From a virus, in IMG/VR virus record IMGVR_UViG_3300009104_000098, positions 1 to 27,750 of that record: a DNA stretch of 27,750 bases; one strand, 5' to 3'. Within the stretch, counting starts at the first letter, position 1. Each line of letters starts with the position of its first letter. A program made the translations under genes and the position numbers. The notes beneath the pieces were generated by a model. The model was not told where the DNA came from, searched no databases, and was given only the letters and a program-made list of their open reading frames with translations. Of the stretch, positions 8,201 through 15,036 are shown one piece after another.

Positions 8201-9295
8201 TTATTTATTGATTAAATTTAAAAGCTCAGTCGATACAGCATTTGAACTAGCTAAGTTTGAATCGAGCGATCTTGTTAAATAGCGTTGTGTTGATTTAGCG
8301 TCTTTGTGACCAACTAGATCTTGCATTTCATCAAATGATATTGTGCGTGTATTAATACCAAATGAAATGTATGTGTGTCTCAAGTCGTGTAGTCTCACAT
8401 CTTCGATGTTTGCTTCTTTTCTGATTGAATCCCACAAATGACGAGGACTTTTAATACCAACGACTTTAGCGCTTTCGTGTGTGCGTTCTAAGCGATTTAT
8501 GATCGATAACGTGTAATCGTTTAAGTAGATAATTTTGTCGTTTCCTAGATGATCTGTCTTGTGCTGAGAGAGTCTAACGATGCGATCTTTAATGTCACAA
8601 AAGCGCATGTTTGCAATCTCTGAGACTCTTGCGCCTGTAAAGATTAAGAGCTTAATAAACGCAACGCTTTGATGATTGCGACTGTTCTTTTCTTTCTCTT
8701 TTAAGGCATCAAAAACTCGCTTTAATTCTGCGCTCGATAAAATTCTATTGCGCGTGACTTCTTCATTCTTGTCGATTCGCGAACAAGGATTCTTCTCAAC
8801 AAGATCGCTTTCAATCGCAAAGTTAAACGCAGAGCGTATATACGTCAAAACAGAATTAGCAATAAAAGGCGCTCGCTTGCTAATCTCTCTTTTCAACTTA
8901 ACAATGTCAGCTTTTTCGATTGCACTGATTTTTTTGTTTCCTAGCTTTTGTTTGATGTTTTTGTCGTAAAGTTGCTTAATCTTATCGTGAGATCTCTTGT
9001 TGTTTATATCATCTAAATAATCTGTGAATAAATCATCAAAAGATATTTCGCTCTGAACACGCTTAGCTTTTCGTCTCTCAAGCAAAGGATCATAATTAGG
9101 ATCAATATTCATCATTCTTTCAAAGTCACTAGCAAGCTGTCTGACTGCTTCGATTTTTGCGCCATGACTTGCTATTTTCATCAATCGAGATTTGTTGTTT
9201 TTAAAGTAATAGAGATAATATGATTTGTCTCCATTACTTAGAGTTTTGATCTTGATTCTTTTGTTTTCAGTGTCAGCTATTATTTGATTGTTCAT
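8201..9295 (-). CDS. int: Tyrosine recombinase / phage integrase
   Basis: 364 residues, normal length for a phage integrase. An N-terminal arm-binding region (about 1-70) is followed by a core-binding SAM-like domain (about 85-165, SFDDLFTDYLDDINNKRSHDK ... AFNFAIESDLVEKNPC) and the catalytic domain. All expected active-site residues are present: R223 in FTGARVSEIANM, K246 in QHKTDHLG, H303 and R306 in LHDLRHTY, H330 in LVGHKDAKSTQRY and the nucleophile Y339. An AGGAGAAAAG site precedes the ATG. The protein would integrate and, with an excisionase, excise the phage, which makes the phage temperate. No tRNA-like attP sequence was found next to it. Confidence 0.96.
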   Translation of the reverse strand: MNNQIIADTENKRIKIKTLSNGDKSYYLYYFKNNKSRLMKIASHGAKIEAVRQLASDFERMMNIDPNYDPLLERRKAKRVQSEISFDDLFTDYLDDINNKRSHDKIKQLYDKNIKQKLGNKKISAIEKADIVKLKREISKRAPFIANSVLTYIRSAFNFAIESDLVEKNPCSRIDKNEEVTRNRILSSAELKRVFDALKEKEKNSRNHQSVAFIKLLIFTGARVSEIANMRFCDIKDRIVRLSQHKTDHLGNDKIIYLNDYTLSIINRLERTHESAKVVGIKSPRHLWDSIRKEANIEDVRLHDLRHTYISFGINTRTISFDEMQDLVGHKDAKSTQRYLTRSLDSNLASSNAVSTELLNLINK

Positions 9296-9320
9296 CTTTT
9301 CTCCTAATTATTGCTAGAAC

Positions 9321-9347
9321 TAGGGGCAATATAAAATTAAACCCCTA
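9321..9347 (-). promoter_or_regulatory. Inverted repeat upstream of integrase
   Basis: TAGGGG and CCCCTA face each other across a 15-base AT-rich loop, 26 bases before the integrase start. In an otherwise AT-rich gap it could be a leader hairpin controlling integrase expression or an integrase binding site. The sequence alone cannot decide. Confidence 0.35.
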
Positions 9348-9405
9348 ATTCTCAAATGAGTCATTCCTAAACGCGCAAACATTTTCTTCTTGACTCATGT
9401 TGTTT

Positions 9406-9477
9406 ATTTCTTTCTCTCTCTTCAGTAGAAGAAAACAGAATTAAAAACAATAATTTAATGAGTTTCAGCATTTTCAT
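9406..9477 (-). CDS. Possible 23-aa hydrophobic peptide
   Basis: The ATG overlaps the stop of the upstream coiled-coil gene (ATGA), and the reading frame MKMLKLIKLLFLILFSSTEERKK is a basic residue/hydrophobic/charged pattern like a tiny membrane protein or toxin-like peptide. It is very short and could be chance. The remaining gap 9296-9405 holds only the hairpin at 9321 and a 17-codon frame of no evident meaning. Confidence 0.2.
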
Positions 9478-9662
9478 TTATTCTTTGCGTATCTGTTTTT
9501 TAAAAACTCAACTTGATCTTCTAACTCTTTAACTCTGCGTCTGAGCGATCTTGCCATTTGTGACCAATATTGTATTTGTGAGTCTTTTGAAGCATCACTA
9601 GACTGCTTGCTTCTACCCCAGGCTTTGAGCGTATCGTAAGGCTCTTTTTTCCAATCAATCAT
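9474..9662 (-). CDS. Small basic coiled-coil protein, unknown
   Basis: 62 residues, overlapping the methyltransferase stop by four bases (ATGA), so it is translated with it. The first half is polar (MIDWKKEPYDTLKAWGRSKQ) and the last 25 residues (SLRRRVKELEDQVEFLKNRY) form a clear basic leucine-zipper-like heptad helix. It may be a small DNA-binding or partner protein of the methyltransferase, but that is inference from coupling only. Confidence 0.65.
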   Translation of the reverse strand: MIDWKKEPYDTLKAWGRSKQSSDASKDSQIQYWSQMARSLRRRVKELEDQVEFLKNRYAKNK

Positions 9663-10642
9663 TCAAACAAACCCTCTTGCACATTCTTCTGCACAGCTTC
9701 CAATCTGGCGCTAGCAATATCAAAATACTCTCGCTCCATTTCAATTCCTATAAACCTAAACCCTTCCAGTAATGCACCTTTGCCTGTGCTGCCACTACCC
9801 ATAAAAGGATCAAGAATGACGCCAGCCTTCGGTGTGACTAGGCGACACAGATACTGCATTAATTTTGTTGGCTTGACTGTTGGGTGTATGTTTTGAAACT
9901 TGTTTAATCCCTCATGTCTATCTTTTTTACCTGCTTTCGCACAATAGAAGTAGCGAGATTTATCACCGAATACATCTTGCACCACATCAGAACCATCGTG
10001 CATGACATTGGCTGGAAATCTGCCTTGTTCATCACCAACCCGACAACTATCTATGTTTATCCCACCAGTACCATGTTCTAAGACATTCTCTGCCACACTA
10101 CCGTTGAATGGTTTCCTAGCCATAACAATCGGCTCATGTGCTGGTTTGAGTGCTGTACCCCAACCTTCGTATTCTGATGTGCCTTTTGTTTCTGTATTAT
10201 TGCCTCTGTATGCTCCATAAATATGATCATTTTTTCCAGTTCGTTTTACAACACGAACCACCTCTCTCTCATTCCCTTGCAATTTATCCACCGCCTTCCC
10301 TATGTTGTGCGACTTGGGAAAGCCACTGCCATAAAGCCACATCAACTGATCTCGTATCTCAAACCCAGCATCTTCGATGGGGATAACCCCACGATGATAA
10401 GTGCGTGAGCCAAAAAATGATAGAAGATGCCCGCCTTGCTTAATGGATTGATATACCTTTTCCCACAACTCTTTCTGTGGCACATCATAATCCCATTGCT
10501 TACTCATGAACGACAATCCATAAGGCGGATCGGTTATTACTGCATCGACATCATTGATTGCTGACAGTAATTCATTGCTATCACCACAATAAAGAGTTGC
10601 ATAACCGATAGTTCTTGAATGTTTTTGTAGATCAATCATCAT
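9659..10642 (-). CDS. Beta-class DNA methyltransferase (amino-methyltransferase)
   Basis: 327 residues from the first of two adjacent ATGs (10642 or 10639); a longer TTG-started frame to 10726 would overlap the upstream gene heavily and is rejected. Motif IV DPPYG is at residues 38-42 and motif I DPFMGSGSTG at about 278-287, so the order is IV before I, the beta class, which makes N6-methyladenine or N4-methylcytosine. A target-recognition region of about 170 residues lies between, including GSGFPKSHNIGKAVDKL, a stretch shared by many orphan phage methyltransferases. No restriction partner lies beside it. Likely roles are protection from host restriction or marking of phage DNA. The target site cannot be read from the sequence. 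Confidence 0.92.
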   Translation of the reverse strand: MMIDLQKHSRTIGYATLYCGDSNELLSAINDVDAVITDPPYGLSFMSKQWDYDVPQKELWEKVYQSIKQGGHLLSFFGSRTYHRGVIPIEDAGFEIRDQLMWLYGSGFPKSHNIGKAVDKLQGNEREVVRVVKRTGKNDHIYGAYRGNNTETKGTSEYEGWGTALKPAHEPIVMARKPFNGSVAENVLEHGTGGINIDSCRVGDEQGRFPANVMHDGSDVVQDVFGDKSRYFYCAKAGKKDRHEGLNKFQNIHPTVKPTKLMQYLCRLVTPKAGVILDPFMGSGSTGKGALLEGFRFIGIEMEREYFDIASARLEAVQKNVQEGLFE

Positions 10643-10883
10643 CGTTATAAAGCACAATTTGTCCGTTCTTTTCGTCTTTATCAACAAGATCGCAATGAGC
10701 GAAAAGATGCTGAAGTCTTTTATCAACTGCGCCTAGACCTATGCTCATGTGATTTGCTAGTTGAACGCGAGTTGGTGTGTGACCATTCTCTGCGGCAAAC
10801 GCTTTGATCGCTTCATAAGTTTCTGTCATGTTTTTCTGTCTGTTGTATGCAACTTTTCCGACATATTTTTTAGTCAAGTCCAT
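10632..10883 (-). CDS. Winged-helix DNA-binding protein (LexA N-terminal-like)
   Basis: 83 residues with GAGAGGAAA before the ATG. TETYEAIKAFAAENGHTPTRVQLANHMSIGLGAVDKRLQHLFAHCDLVD follows the helix, turn, helix and wing order of the LexA DNA-binding domain, with no protease domain attached. It overlaps the exonuclease gene before it by 14 bases and the methyltransferase after it. It could be a phage regulator, for example a Cro- or repressor-like factor for the lysogeny arm. Confidence 0.75.
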   Translation of the reverse strand: MDLTKKYVGKVAYNRQKNMTETYEAIKAFAAENGHTPTRVQLANHMSIGLGAVDKRLQHLFAHCDLVDKDEKNGQIVLYNDDD

Positions 10884-11829
10884 GTGTTTCCTCTCTAATT
10901 AAAAGTGTTTTTGATCGAACTGTATAAGCATCTTTAGCAGGCACAAGTTTTTCAGGTTGTGCTTTGTAAGTGCGACTGCCCCATGTTGCTCTGTGTGTGC
11001 CGCATAAAGCGTGTTTACTGTTTTGCATTTGAGATTTTATGACTGCTTCGTGTTCTTGAATTGTTTGTTGTGCGTTCTTGATAAGACTCTTTGCATGTAA
11101 GATCTCTGAGAAATGATGCTCAAGATCATCTTCAAGCTCAACAGTGTCGTCTCGATCTTCAGGATAAACAATATTAAAATCTAATGAATTTTCAGCATCG
11201 TAATAGTCTTTCTCTTCAATGCGTCTATTGAAGTCGTTAATCGCAAACTCAAAGTCTTTAACCCAGTTCTCGTCTCTTTCAAACACAAAGATTTTAAGAT
11301 GCACACTTTGATAAAGAACGACTACAGCGCCCCATGTTAGATTTGCACACTCCATGTTTGCGAGAACTTGATCTTTGCCACGCCATGCTGGCAATACATC
11401 TTCAGGAAATGCGCTCGTAACTTTGCACTCTAAGATGCCATCTCCTTTTAGATGTAAGACTTCATCGTTAACTGTATAAATACACTTGTCGTAATCTGTT
11501 CTCACTGTAAGCGCTTTTTCAATGCCTGCACATGCAATTCCGTCAGGGCTTCCTTGTATTTGTAGTCGCGAATGAATTAAAGGTTTGTCAATATTCAATC
11601 TAATGTTTGTCAGATTAAGTCTTAGACACGCTTCGTCAAGCACTGTATTTTCAAGCACATCACCCATTCTCATAATTGAAGGTTGTTCATCAAGTCTGAT
11701 ATTTTCACCAGCACACGCTCTAATTTTTTCATCGAGAATCTCGTTTCTCGTTTTGTATGGGTGTTTGCCTAATATCGCGGGAACACCACTAGATGATGGT
11801 TTCTTGTCGTCTGTTACTTTACCGACCAT
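10870..11829 (-). CDS. YqaJ-type PD-(D/E)XK exonuclease
   Basis: 319 residues from the ATG at 11829, which has a GGAG site seven to eight bases upstream; the ATG at 11850 lacks one. The fold of the lambda-exonuclease/YqaJ family is shown by an early acidic helix (MGDVLENTVLDEA, E60), IQGSPDGI (D96), GILECKVTSA (E134, K136) and KDQVLANMECA (Q154 in the usual Q-x-x-x-x-x-M place). The C-terminal third is a coiled coil (HFSEILHAKSLIKNAQQTIQEHEAVIKSQM). Such enzymes degrade 5' ends of double-stranded DNA to start single-strand annealing recombination. I see no RecT/Erf annealing partner in the window. Confidence 0.85.
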   Translation of the reverse strand: MVGKVTDDKKPSSSGVPAILGKHPYKTRNEILDEKIRACAGENIRLDEQPSIMRMGDVLENTVLDEACLRLNLTNIRLNIDKPLIHSRLQIQGSPDGIACAGIEKALTVRTDYDKCIYTVNDEVLHLKGDGILECKVTSAFPEDVLPAWRGKDQVLANMECANLTWGAVVVLYQSVHLKIFVFERDENWVKDFEFAINDFNRRIEEKDYYDAENSLDFNIVYPEDRDDTVELEDDLEHHFSEILHAKSLIKNAQQTIQEHEAVIKSQMQNSKHALCGTHRATWGSRTYKAQPEKLVPAKDAYTVRSKTLLIREETHGLD

Positions 11830-12064
11830 TTCTAATTCTCCAACCTGCATGTCGCGTAAGCATTTTCTGTATCTCGTAAGGTGTCACAGTGACTTTAAAA
11901 ACGCCTTGTGTTGTTTCTATCTTTGATGCTGAATCTGAGCGATCTGCATAATAAGAATAGATACTGTCTTTTCTGACAGTGACTGTGTTTCCTTCTATGT
12001 GTTCGTTTTCGTCTGCAAAAAGATTGAACGTGACGTATTCGTTAGATCGTTGATTATACTGCAT
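11819..12064 (-). CDS. Hypothetical small beta-rich protein
   Basis: 81 residues with one of the best ribosome sites here (AAAAGGAGA). The body (NEYVTFNLFADENEHIEGNTVTVRKDSIYSYYAD and TTQGVFKVTVTPYEIQKML) looks like a small beta barrel followed by a helix, vaguely like the FlbD type. No function can be assigned. It overlaps the exonuclease start by 11 bases. Confidence 0.7.
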   Translation of the reverse strand: MQYNQRSNEYVTFNLFADENEHIEGNTVTVRKDSIYSYYADRSDSASKIETTQGVFKVTVTPYEIQKMLTRHAGWRIRNGR

Positions 12065-12378
12065 GATACTCTCCTTTTTTTTGAGAGCGATTGCAGAAAT
12101 ACTAATAATAAACGTCTGCTTGCTGAGTCATTAAGAATCTCAAAACGCTTAGAGCGCTTTGAGACTTCAGATGAAGCAAACATACTATATATTATACGCA
12201 TAAGTCTTAATGATAAATAAGAGCTTGTTTCTCTGCTTTCGCTTTTGTTTTTGTTGCTTTTAGTTGATTTTTTCAAAATCAGAACTGATTGTTGAAACTT
12301 GTTATTTGTAGACTTGCAGTTATCAATCGCATTGTATTCTTCTGTTATCAAACGTCTGATTTTTGAACTCACAAGCAT
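11995..12378 (-). CDS. Doubtful open frame, 127 aa, basic and Ser-rich
   Basis: The frame starts two bases after the previous stop (ATG at 12378; an upstream ATG at 12471 would overlap by 91 bases). The product is Ser-, Lys- and Arg-rich with little hydrophobic core: TKSNKNKSESRETSSYLSLRLMR, SKRSKRF, SLSKKRRVS. Its last 70 bases overlap a gene with a very strong ribosome site, which is unusual. A near-perfect hairpin lies inside it at 12139-12163. Either it is a real basic protein or the 310-base stretch is non-coding and regulatory. I cannot decide from the sequence. Confidence 0.35.
   Translation of the reverse strand: MLVSSKIRRLITEEYNAIDNCKSTNNKFQQSVLILKKSTKSNKNKSESRETSSYLSLRLMRIIYSMFASSEVSKRSKRFEILNDSASRRLLLVFLQSLSKKRRVSCSIINDLTNTSRSIFLQTKTNT
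12139..12163. promoter_or_regulatory. Strong hairpin in poorly coding stretch
   Basis: CTCAAAACGCT and AGCGCTTTGAG form an 11-bp stem with one A-C mismatch and a 3-base loop TAG. It lies ahead of the strong ribosome site at 12066-12075. No T-run follows on either strand, so it could be an RNA processing site, operator, or structured RNA rather than an intrinsic terminator. Confidence 0.45.
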
Positions 12379-12380
12379 TT

Positions 12381-12644
12381 CTATTTTTTCTCTTGATCTC
12401 GATTGTGTCTCAGATCTTTGTGCATGTCTGTTCCTGCTGTCATGATGTTTTGAGCGTGTGTGACGAGCCATGACTCGTCTTGTTTTGTGTTTAGCTGTGT
12501 TTCTATTTGATCTTTCATTGTTGTTAGCGTTATCAATAAATCTTCAACATCTTCTCGTCTCACTAATCTAGGCTCAAATCGTCTTGTTTTGACTCCCATG
12601 TATTTATATACATTGATAATATTTTGTTCACTGTCGCTCTTCAT
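12381..12644 (-). CDS. Hypothetical protein
   Basis: 87 residues, polar and mostly helical: RREDVEDLLITLTTMKDQIETQLNTKQDESWLVTHAQNIMTAGTDMHKDLRHNRDQEKK. No family is recognised. The 61 bases before it (12645-12705) are very AT-rich and contain the direct repeat ATTTATCAAA twice, which may hold a promoter on the minus strand. Confidence 0.55.
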   Translation of the reverse strand: MKSDSEQNIINVYKYMGVKTRRFEPRLVRREDVEDLLITLTTMKDQIETQLNTKQDESWLVTHAQNIMTAGTDMHKDLRHNRDQEKK

Positions 12645-12705
12645 CGCTTATTATTATTTATCAAAATTTATCAAAAAAGATTTTATTATTAATTTAAAAA
12701 TCAAG

Positions 12706-13449
12706 TCAAGAGTTTTTTTTATTTTCTTTAATTTCTTTAATGCTTTTCAGCAAATTACTTACTGTTGACGCGTGCCAGCTAGACTTATCAGGACTATATC
12801 GCGTCTCAATCTCGCGCATATTAAGCGCTTTCGCGATTTCTGTGAGCGATGTTGCACCATAGCGCTGTATCTCTTCAACAACAGGTCGCATCTTCACAGC
12901 AAATTCTAATCGTTTAAGCGTGTGCGATTTGACTGCGTACTCAGTTAGTTTTTTGATGTCTTTTGAGCCGAGTTTTATGCCCTTCTCTTTTAGCTTTGCA
13001 AGCGCGTATTTTGTGTTGCGAGACACTTCTGCTCGATGTTCATTGCTGATTGCAACAAGCACACTTGCGTCAATCGCTCGCACACTTTGATAACACACAT
13101 AGAACTTAACTGAATGATTCTCGCTCGCGTCATAAACGAGATCGATAAACTTGAGATTCTTCATGCGTGTACCGATACGATTAAGAACGATGTCTGCTTT
13201 GTTGCGTATTGCGTGTTTAATCGCTTTCTCAAACTCAGGCATCTTATAAGGGTTACTATGATGCAACTCAACGTAATGTTTCTTTTTCATGTGCATGTGT
13301 GAACCGACACCTAAATAATCTTCGATCTCTGCGCGTTGCTTTTTAATGAGCTTTCTTCGCTCAGTTAATGAAAGTTCGCTCTCATGCTTATTCAGACGAA
13401 TGAGTGTGACAATTTTGCCATGCGTTTGTGAACGCTTTTTGCGTTTCAT
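12706..13449 (-). CDS. Serine-recombinase-family protein lacking the catalytic serine
   Basis: 247 residues, led by AGGAGAACGAAATG. The protein follows the resolvase/invertase family end to end: an N-terminal nucleotide-fold strand (GKIVTLIRLN), a Q/R-rich helix, IVLNRIGTRMKNLKFIDLV, AIDASVLVAISNEHRAEVSRNTKYALAKLKEKGIKLG, then a C-terminal helix-turn-helix ATSLTEIAKALNMREIETRYSPDKSSWHASTVSNLLKSI. In active enzymes the first strand ends Y-x-R-V-S-T-x-x-Q, with Ser as nucleophile. Here it reads IRLNKHES, with Asn20 at the Ser position. It is therefore probably inactive as a recombinase and may bind DNA as a regulator or recombination directionality factor. A different nucleophile such as Ser24 cannot be excluded. 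Confidence 0.8.
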   Translation of the reverse strand: MKRKKRSQTHGKIVTLIRLNKHESELSLTERRKLIKKQRAEIEDYLGVGSHMHMKKKHYVELHHSNPYKMPEFEKAIKHAIRNKADIVLNRIGTRMKNLKFIDLVYDASENHSVKFYVCYQSVRAIDASVLVAISNEHRAEVSRNTKYALAKLKEKGIKLGSKDIKKLTEYAVKSHTLKRLEFAVKMRPVVEEIQRYGATSLTEIAKALNMREIETRYSPDKSSWHASTVSNLLKSIKEIKENKKNS

Positions 13450-13462
13450 TTCGTTCTCCTGA

Positions 13463-13762
13463 TTAATGTTTAATTTCTAGCCTAAGCTCTCTTGGAGTAA
13501 TTATTTGATTTGTCTTTGCTGAATGAAGCAAATCTCCAAAAAAGACGTAAGGATTACCACGCTTAACATAAAAGGAATCAGTAGCTTGCAAATCTTCTAT
13601 TGGAACTTCCCAAAGTTCAGGATTGTTGCAACTCCTTTCATCTTCAAACATCAGCACAGTAGCATATACCCTCTTAACTTCTAAGATTTTGCATGGCACA
13701 TTTACCACTATCTTTGAGTCAGGTTCGTTGTAAAAGGCATAGTCATTTTCTTCTATTTTCAT
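13463..13762 (-). CDS. Hypothetical protein
   Basis: 99 residues with the strong site AAAGGAGAATAAA before the ATG, one base after the stop of the zinc-ribbon gene. The predicted structure is beta-rich in the first half (KIVVNVPCKILEVKRVYATVLMFEDE), like a small SH3-type barrel, then mixed. Two cysteines are present but no zinc motif. No function is recognised. It is co-transcribed with its neighbours. Confidence 0.7.
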   Translation of the reverse strand: MKIEENDYAFYNEPDSKIVVNVPCKILEVKRVYATVLMFEDERSCNNPELWEVPIEDLQATDSFYVKRGNPYVFFGDLLHSAKTNQIITPRELRLEIKH

Positions 13763-13763
13763 T

Positions 13764-14246
13764 TTATTCTCCTTTATTTTGGTATTTTTTCATTAATTTT
13801 CCTTGTTGAGTTAGCTTAGATTGATACTCAACAGCTACTTGTTTCAACGCTCTGAAAGCGTCTTTTGTTGAATTACCTTGATCGTCTTGTGGGTAACGCT
13901 GAAAGGTTTTGTTTTTGCTAACTTGATGCGTCATATATTTAGTACTAATGAGCAATTCATCTTTGCTTTGTTCTTTAATCTCAACAATTTTTGTCCAATA
14001 ATATGTTGAACTATGATCGTAAGGATTATAATTTTCTTGCCAGATAGAATCACCGACTTTTAAATCAGAGCTTTTAGTTTCTAGTAAACTGTTAAAATAA
14101 TCGTTTGCCGCTTTGCCTTTTTTTGTGAGCTTAGTGCCTTTTCCGCCACACCCAAAGCAAACTGTTCCATCTTTTGGGTTATAACTATAATGCCCGCTTC
14201 CGCCACATCTGCCGCAATTTTTTCGTTCAAACTGATACTCGCTCAT
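13764..14246 (-). CDS. DnaJ-type zinc-ribbon protein
   Basis: 160 residues and first gene of the leftward operon, with AGGAGAACGAAATG as ribosome site. Residues 11-37 contain CGRCGGSG and CFGCGGKG, that is two C-x-x-C-G-G-x-G knuckles like those of the DnaJ central domain and of zinc-ribbon proteins, likely binding one zinc ion. The rest (KVGDSIWQENYNPYDHSSTYYWTKIVEI) is a beta-rich region with no known domain, and the C-terminal end is a charged helix. There is no J domain, so it is not a full DnaJ. It may be an adaptor or nucleic-acid-binding protein. Confidence 0.7.
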   Translation of the reverse strand: MSEYQFERKNCGRCGGSGHYSYNPKDGTVCFGCGGKGTKLTKKGKAANDYFNSLLETKSSDLKVGDSIWQENYNPYDHSSTYYWTKIVEIKEQSKDELLISTKYMTHQVSKNKTFQRYPQDDQGNSTKDAFRALKQVAVEYQSKLTQQGKLMKKYQNKGE

Positions 14247-14283
14247 TTCGTTCTCCTGTTAAAAATTAATATATCTACTATTA

Positions 14284-14311
14284 ATAATACACGACTGTTA
14301 TCTGTATACAA
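14284..14311 (-). promoter_or_regulatory. Leftward promoter of the lysogeny/recombination operon
   Basis: On the minus strand TTGTAT and TATTAT are separated by 16 bases, close to a sigma-70 promoter, and point at the zinc-ribbon gene starting at 14246, giving a leader of about 30 bases. Strength cannot be measured from sequence. Confidence 0.5.
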
Positions 14312-14320
14312 CTATTATTT

Positions 14321-14342
14321 ATCTCTTTATCATCTCTTTATC
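14321..14342. repeat. Tandem 11-bp repeat in divergent control region
   Basis: ATCTCTTTATC occurs twice back to back, followed by a partial third copy (ATCTAT). It lies just upstream of the leftward promoter and could be an operator bound by one of the nearby regulators. Confidence 0.55.
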
Positions 14343-14379
14343 ATCTATATTCAAATTGCAATATATATAAAAATATATT

Positions 14380-14419
14380 TAATATTGACACATTACTAAT
14401 ATTAAACGTCTGTTTATAT
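14380..14419 (+). promoter_or_regulatory. Possible rightward promoter with repeated TAATATT operator
   Basis: TAATATT occurs at 14380-14386 and 14397-14403, flanking a TTGACA box at 14385-14390. A possible extended -10 (TG-T-TTATAT) ends at 14419, but its distance from TTGACA (23 bases) is too long for a standard promoter. The paired short AT-rich elements suit a ribbon-helix-helix operator. Confidence 0.35.
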
Positions 14420-14450
14420 GTTTAAGTTCTTGAAGAAAAATAGGAGACAA

Positions 14451-14612
14451 ATGCCAACAAAAGAAAAGAAAAAAGCATTGTGGGTCGATCAAGAATTACA
14501 CAGCGAAATAACTGCTCTAGCTGATTTCAAGCAAATGAAAATCAAAGACTTAGTGAGCAACATTTTAAAAAAAGCAGTTAGAGAAGAAATAGAACGTGGC
14601 GAGTTCAAGTAG
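14451..14612 (+). CDS. Ribbon-helix-helix regulator
   Basis: 53 residues from the ATG at 14451, preceded by TAGGAG; an ATG at 14418 gives 64 residues but has no ribosome site and would overlap a possible -10 box. KKKALWVDQELHSEITALADFKQMKIKDLVSNILKKAVREEIERG has the strand, helix, turn, helix order of Arc/MetJ/CopG proteins. It sits first in the rightward arm directly next to AT-rich repeats, so autoregulation and control of the divergent promoters is likely. It may be the switch factor, as no CI-like repressor is visible. Confidence 0.7.
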   Translation: MPTKEKKKALWVDQELHSEITALADFKQMKIKDLVSNILKKAVREEIERGEFK

Positions 14613-15036
14613 AACAAAAGGACATTCTTTCGAGAGATCAATCGTCAAATCGATTAATCAAGCGCTCGGTAGAGCTGATCTACAATATTGTGTATCTCGT
14701 AATCTCGATCAAACAAGAGATGGCGGTTCAGACATAAAAGGTCTTGAAAACTTCCAAATAGAATGTAAGCGATACAAGAGAAACAATAGTGATATTCCAC
14801 GCAAAGATTGGTGGCGTCAAGTTCTCGATGCTTGTAAAGCGAATAATGATATTCCGATCTTAATATATAAATACGACTATCAAGATGTGCAAGCACAGTT
14901 TCCTGTGATGTTGTTTAACTTCGTTTTTGATGAAGTTGATTCTTACGATGAAATGTTTAGCGAATATCCTGCTCGCATGAACTTTGACGAATTTCTCTAT
15001 CTGTTAATTGTTTATTTGAAAGCGATACAACAATGA
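14596..15036 (+). CDS. PD-(D/E)XK nuclease (Holliday-junction-resolvase-like or restriction-like)
   Basis: 146 residues from a GTG that overlaps the regulator by 17 bases. The nuclease signature is complete: E13 in GHSFERSIVKSINQ, D46 in RDGGSDIKG, E56 and K58 in FQIECKRYKR, and Q75 in DWWRQVLDAC. This spacing fits the archaeal-type Holliday junction resolvase (Hjc) or VRR-NUC/Mrr-like group. The acidic C-terminus is not part of the fold. The stop overlaps the start of a 59-aa gene that in turn overlaps a methyltransferase, so it may act in replication/recombination or as the cutting part of a restriction pair. The family level is well supported and the role is open. Confidence 0.75.
   Translation: MASSSRTKGHSFERSIVKSINQALGRADLQYCVSRNLDQTRDGGSDIKGLENFQIECKRYKRNNSDIPRKDWWRQVLDACKANNDIPILIYKYDYQDVQAQFPVMLFNFVFDEVDSYDEMFSEYPARMNFDEFLYLLIVYLKAIQQ

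Noticed and set aside
7485-9473. Search for an attP core or tRNA-like sequence around the integrase
   Set aside because: No TTCGA-type T-arm or tRNA 3' end was found on either strand in the gaps 7604-7666 or 9296-9473; an attachment site may use another target and cannot be named.
10643-10726. Longer TTG-started version of the methyltransferase
   Set aside because: It would overlap the winged-helix gene by 95 bases and adds a hydrophobic stretch unlike the family start; the ATGs at 10642/10639 fit better.
11999-12220. Plus-strand 73-codon frame opposite the leftward genes
   Set aside because: It runs against the operon, lies over a strong minus-strand ribosome site and has no family signal.
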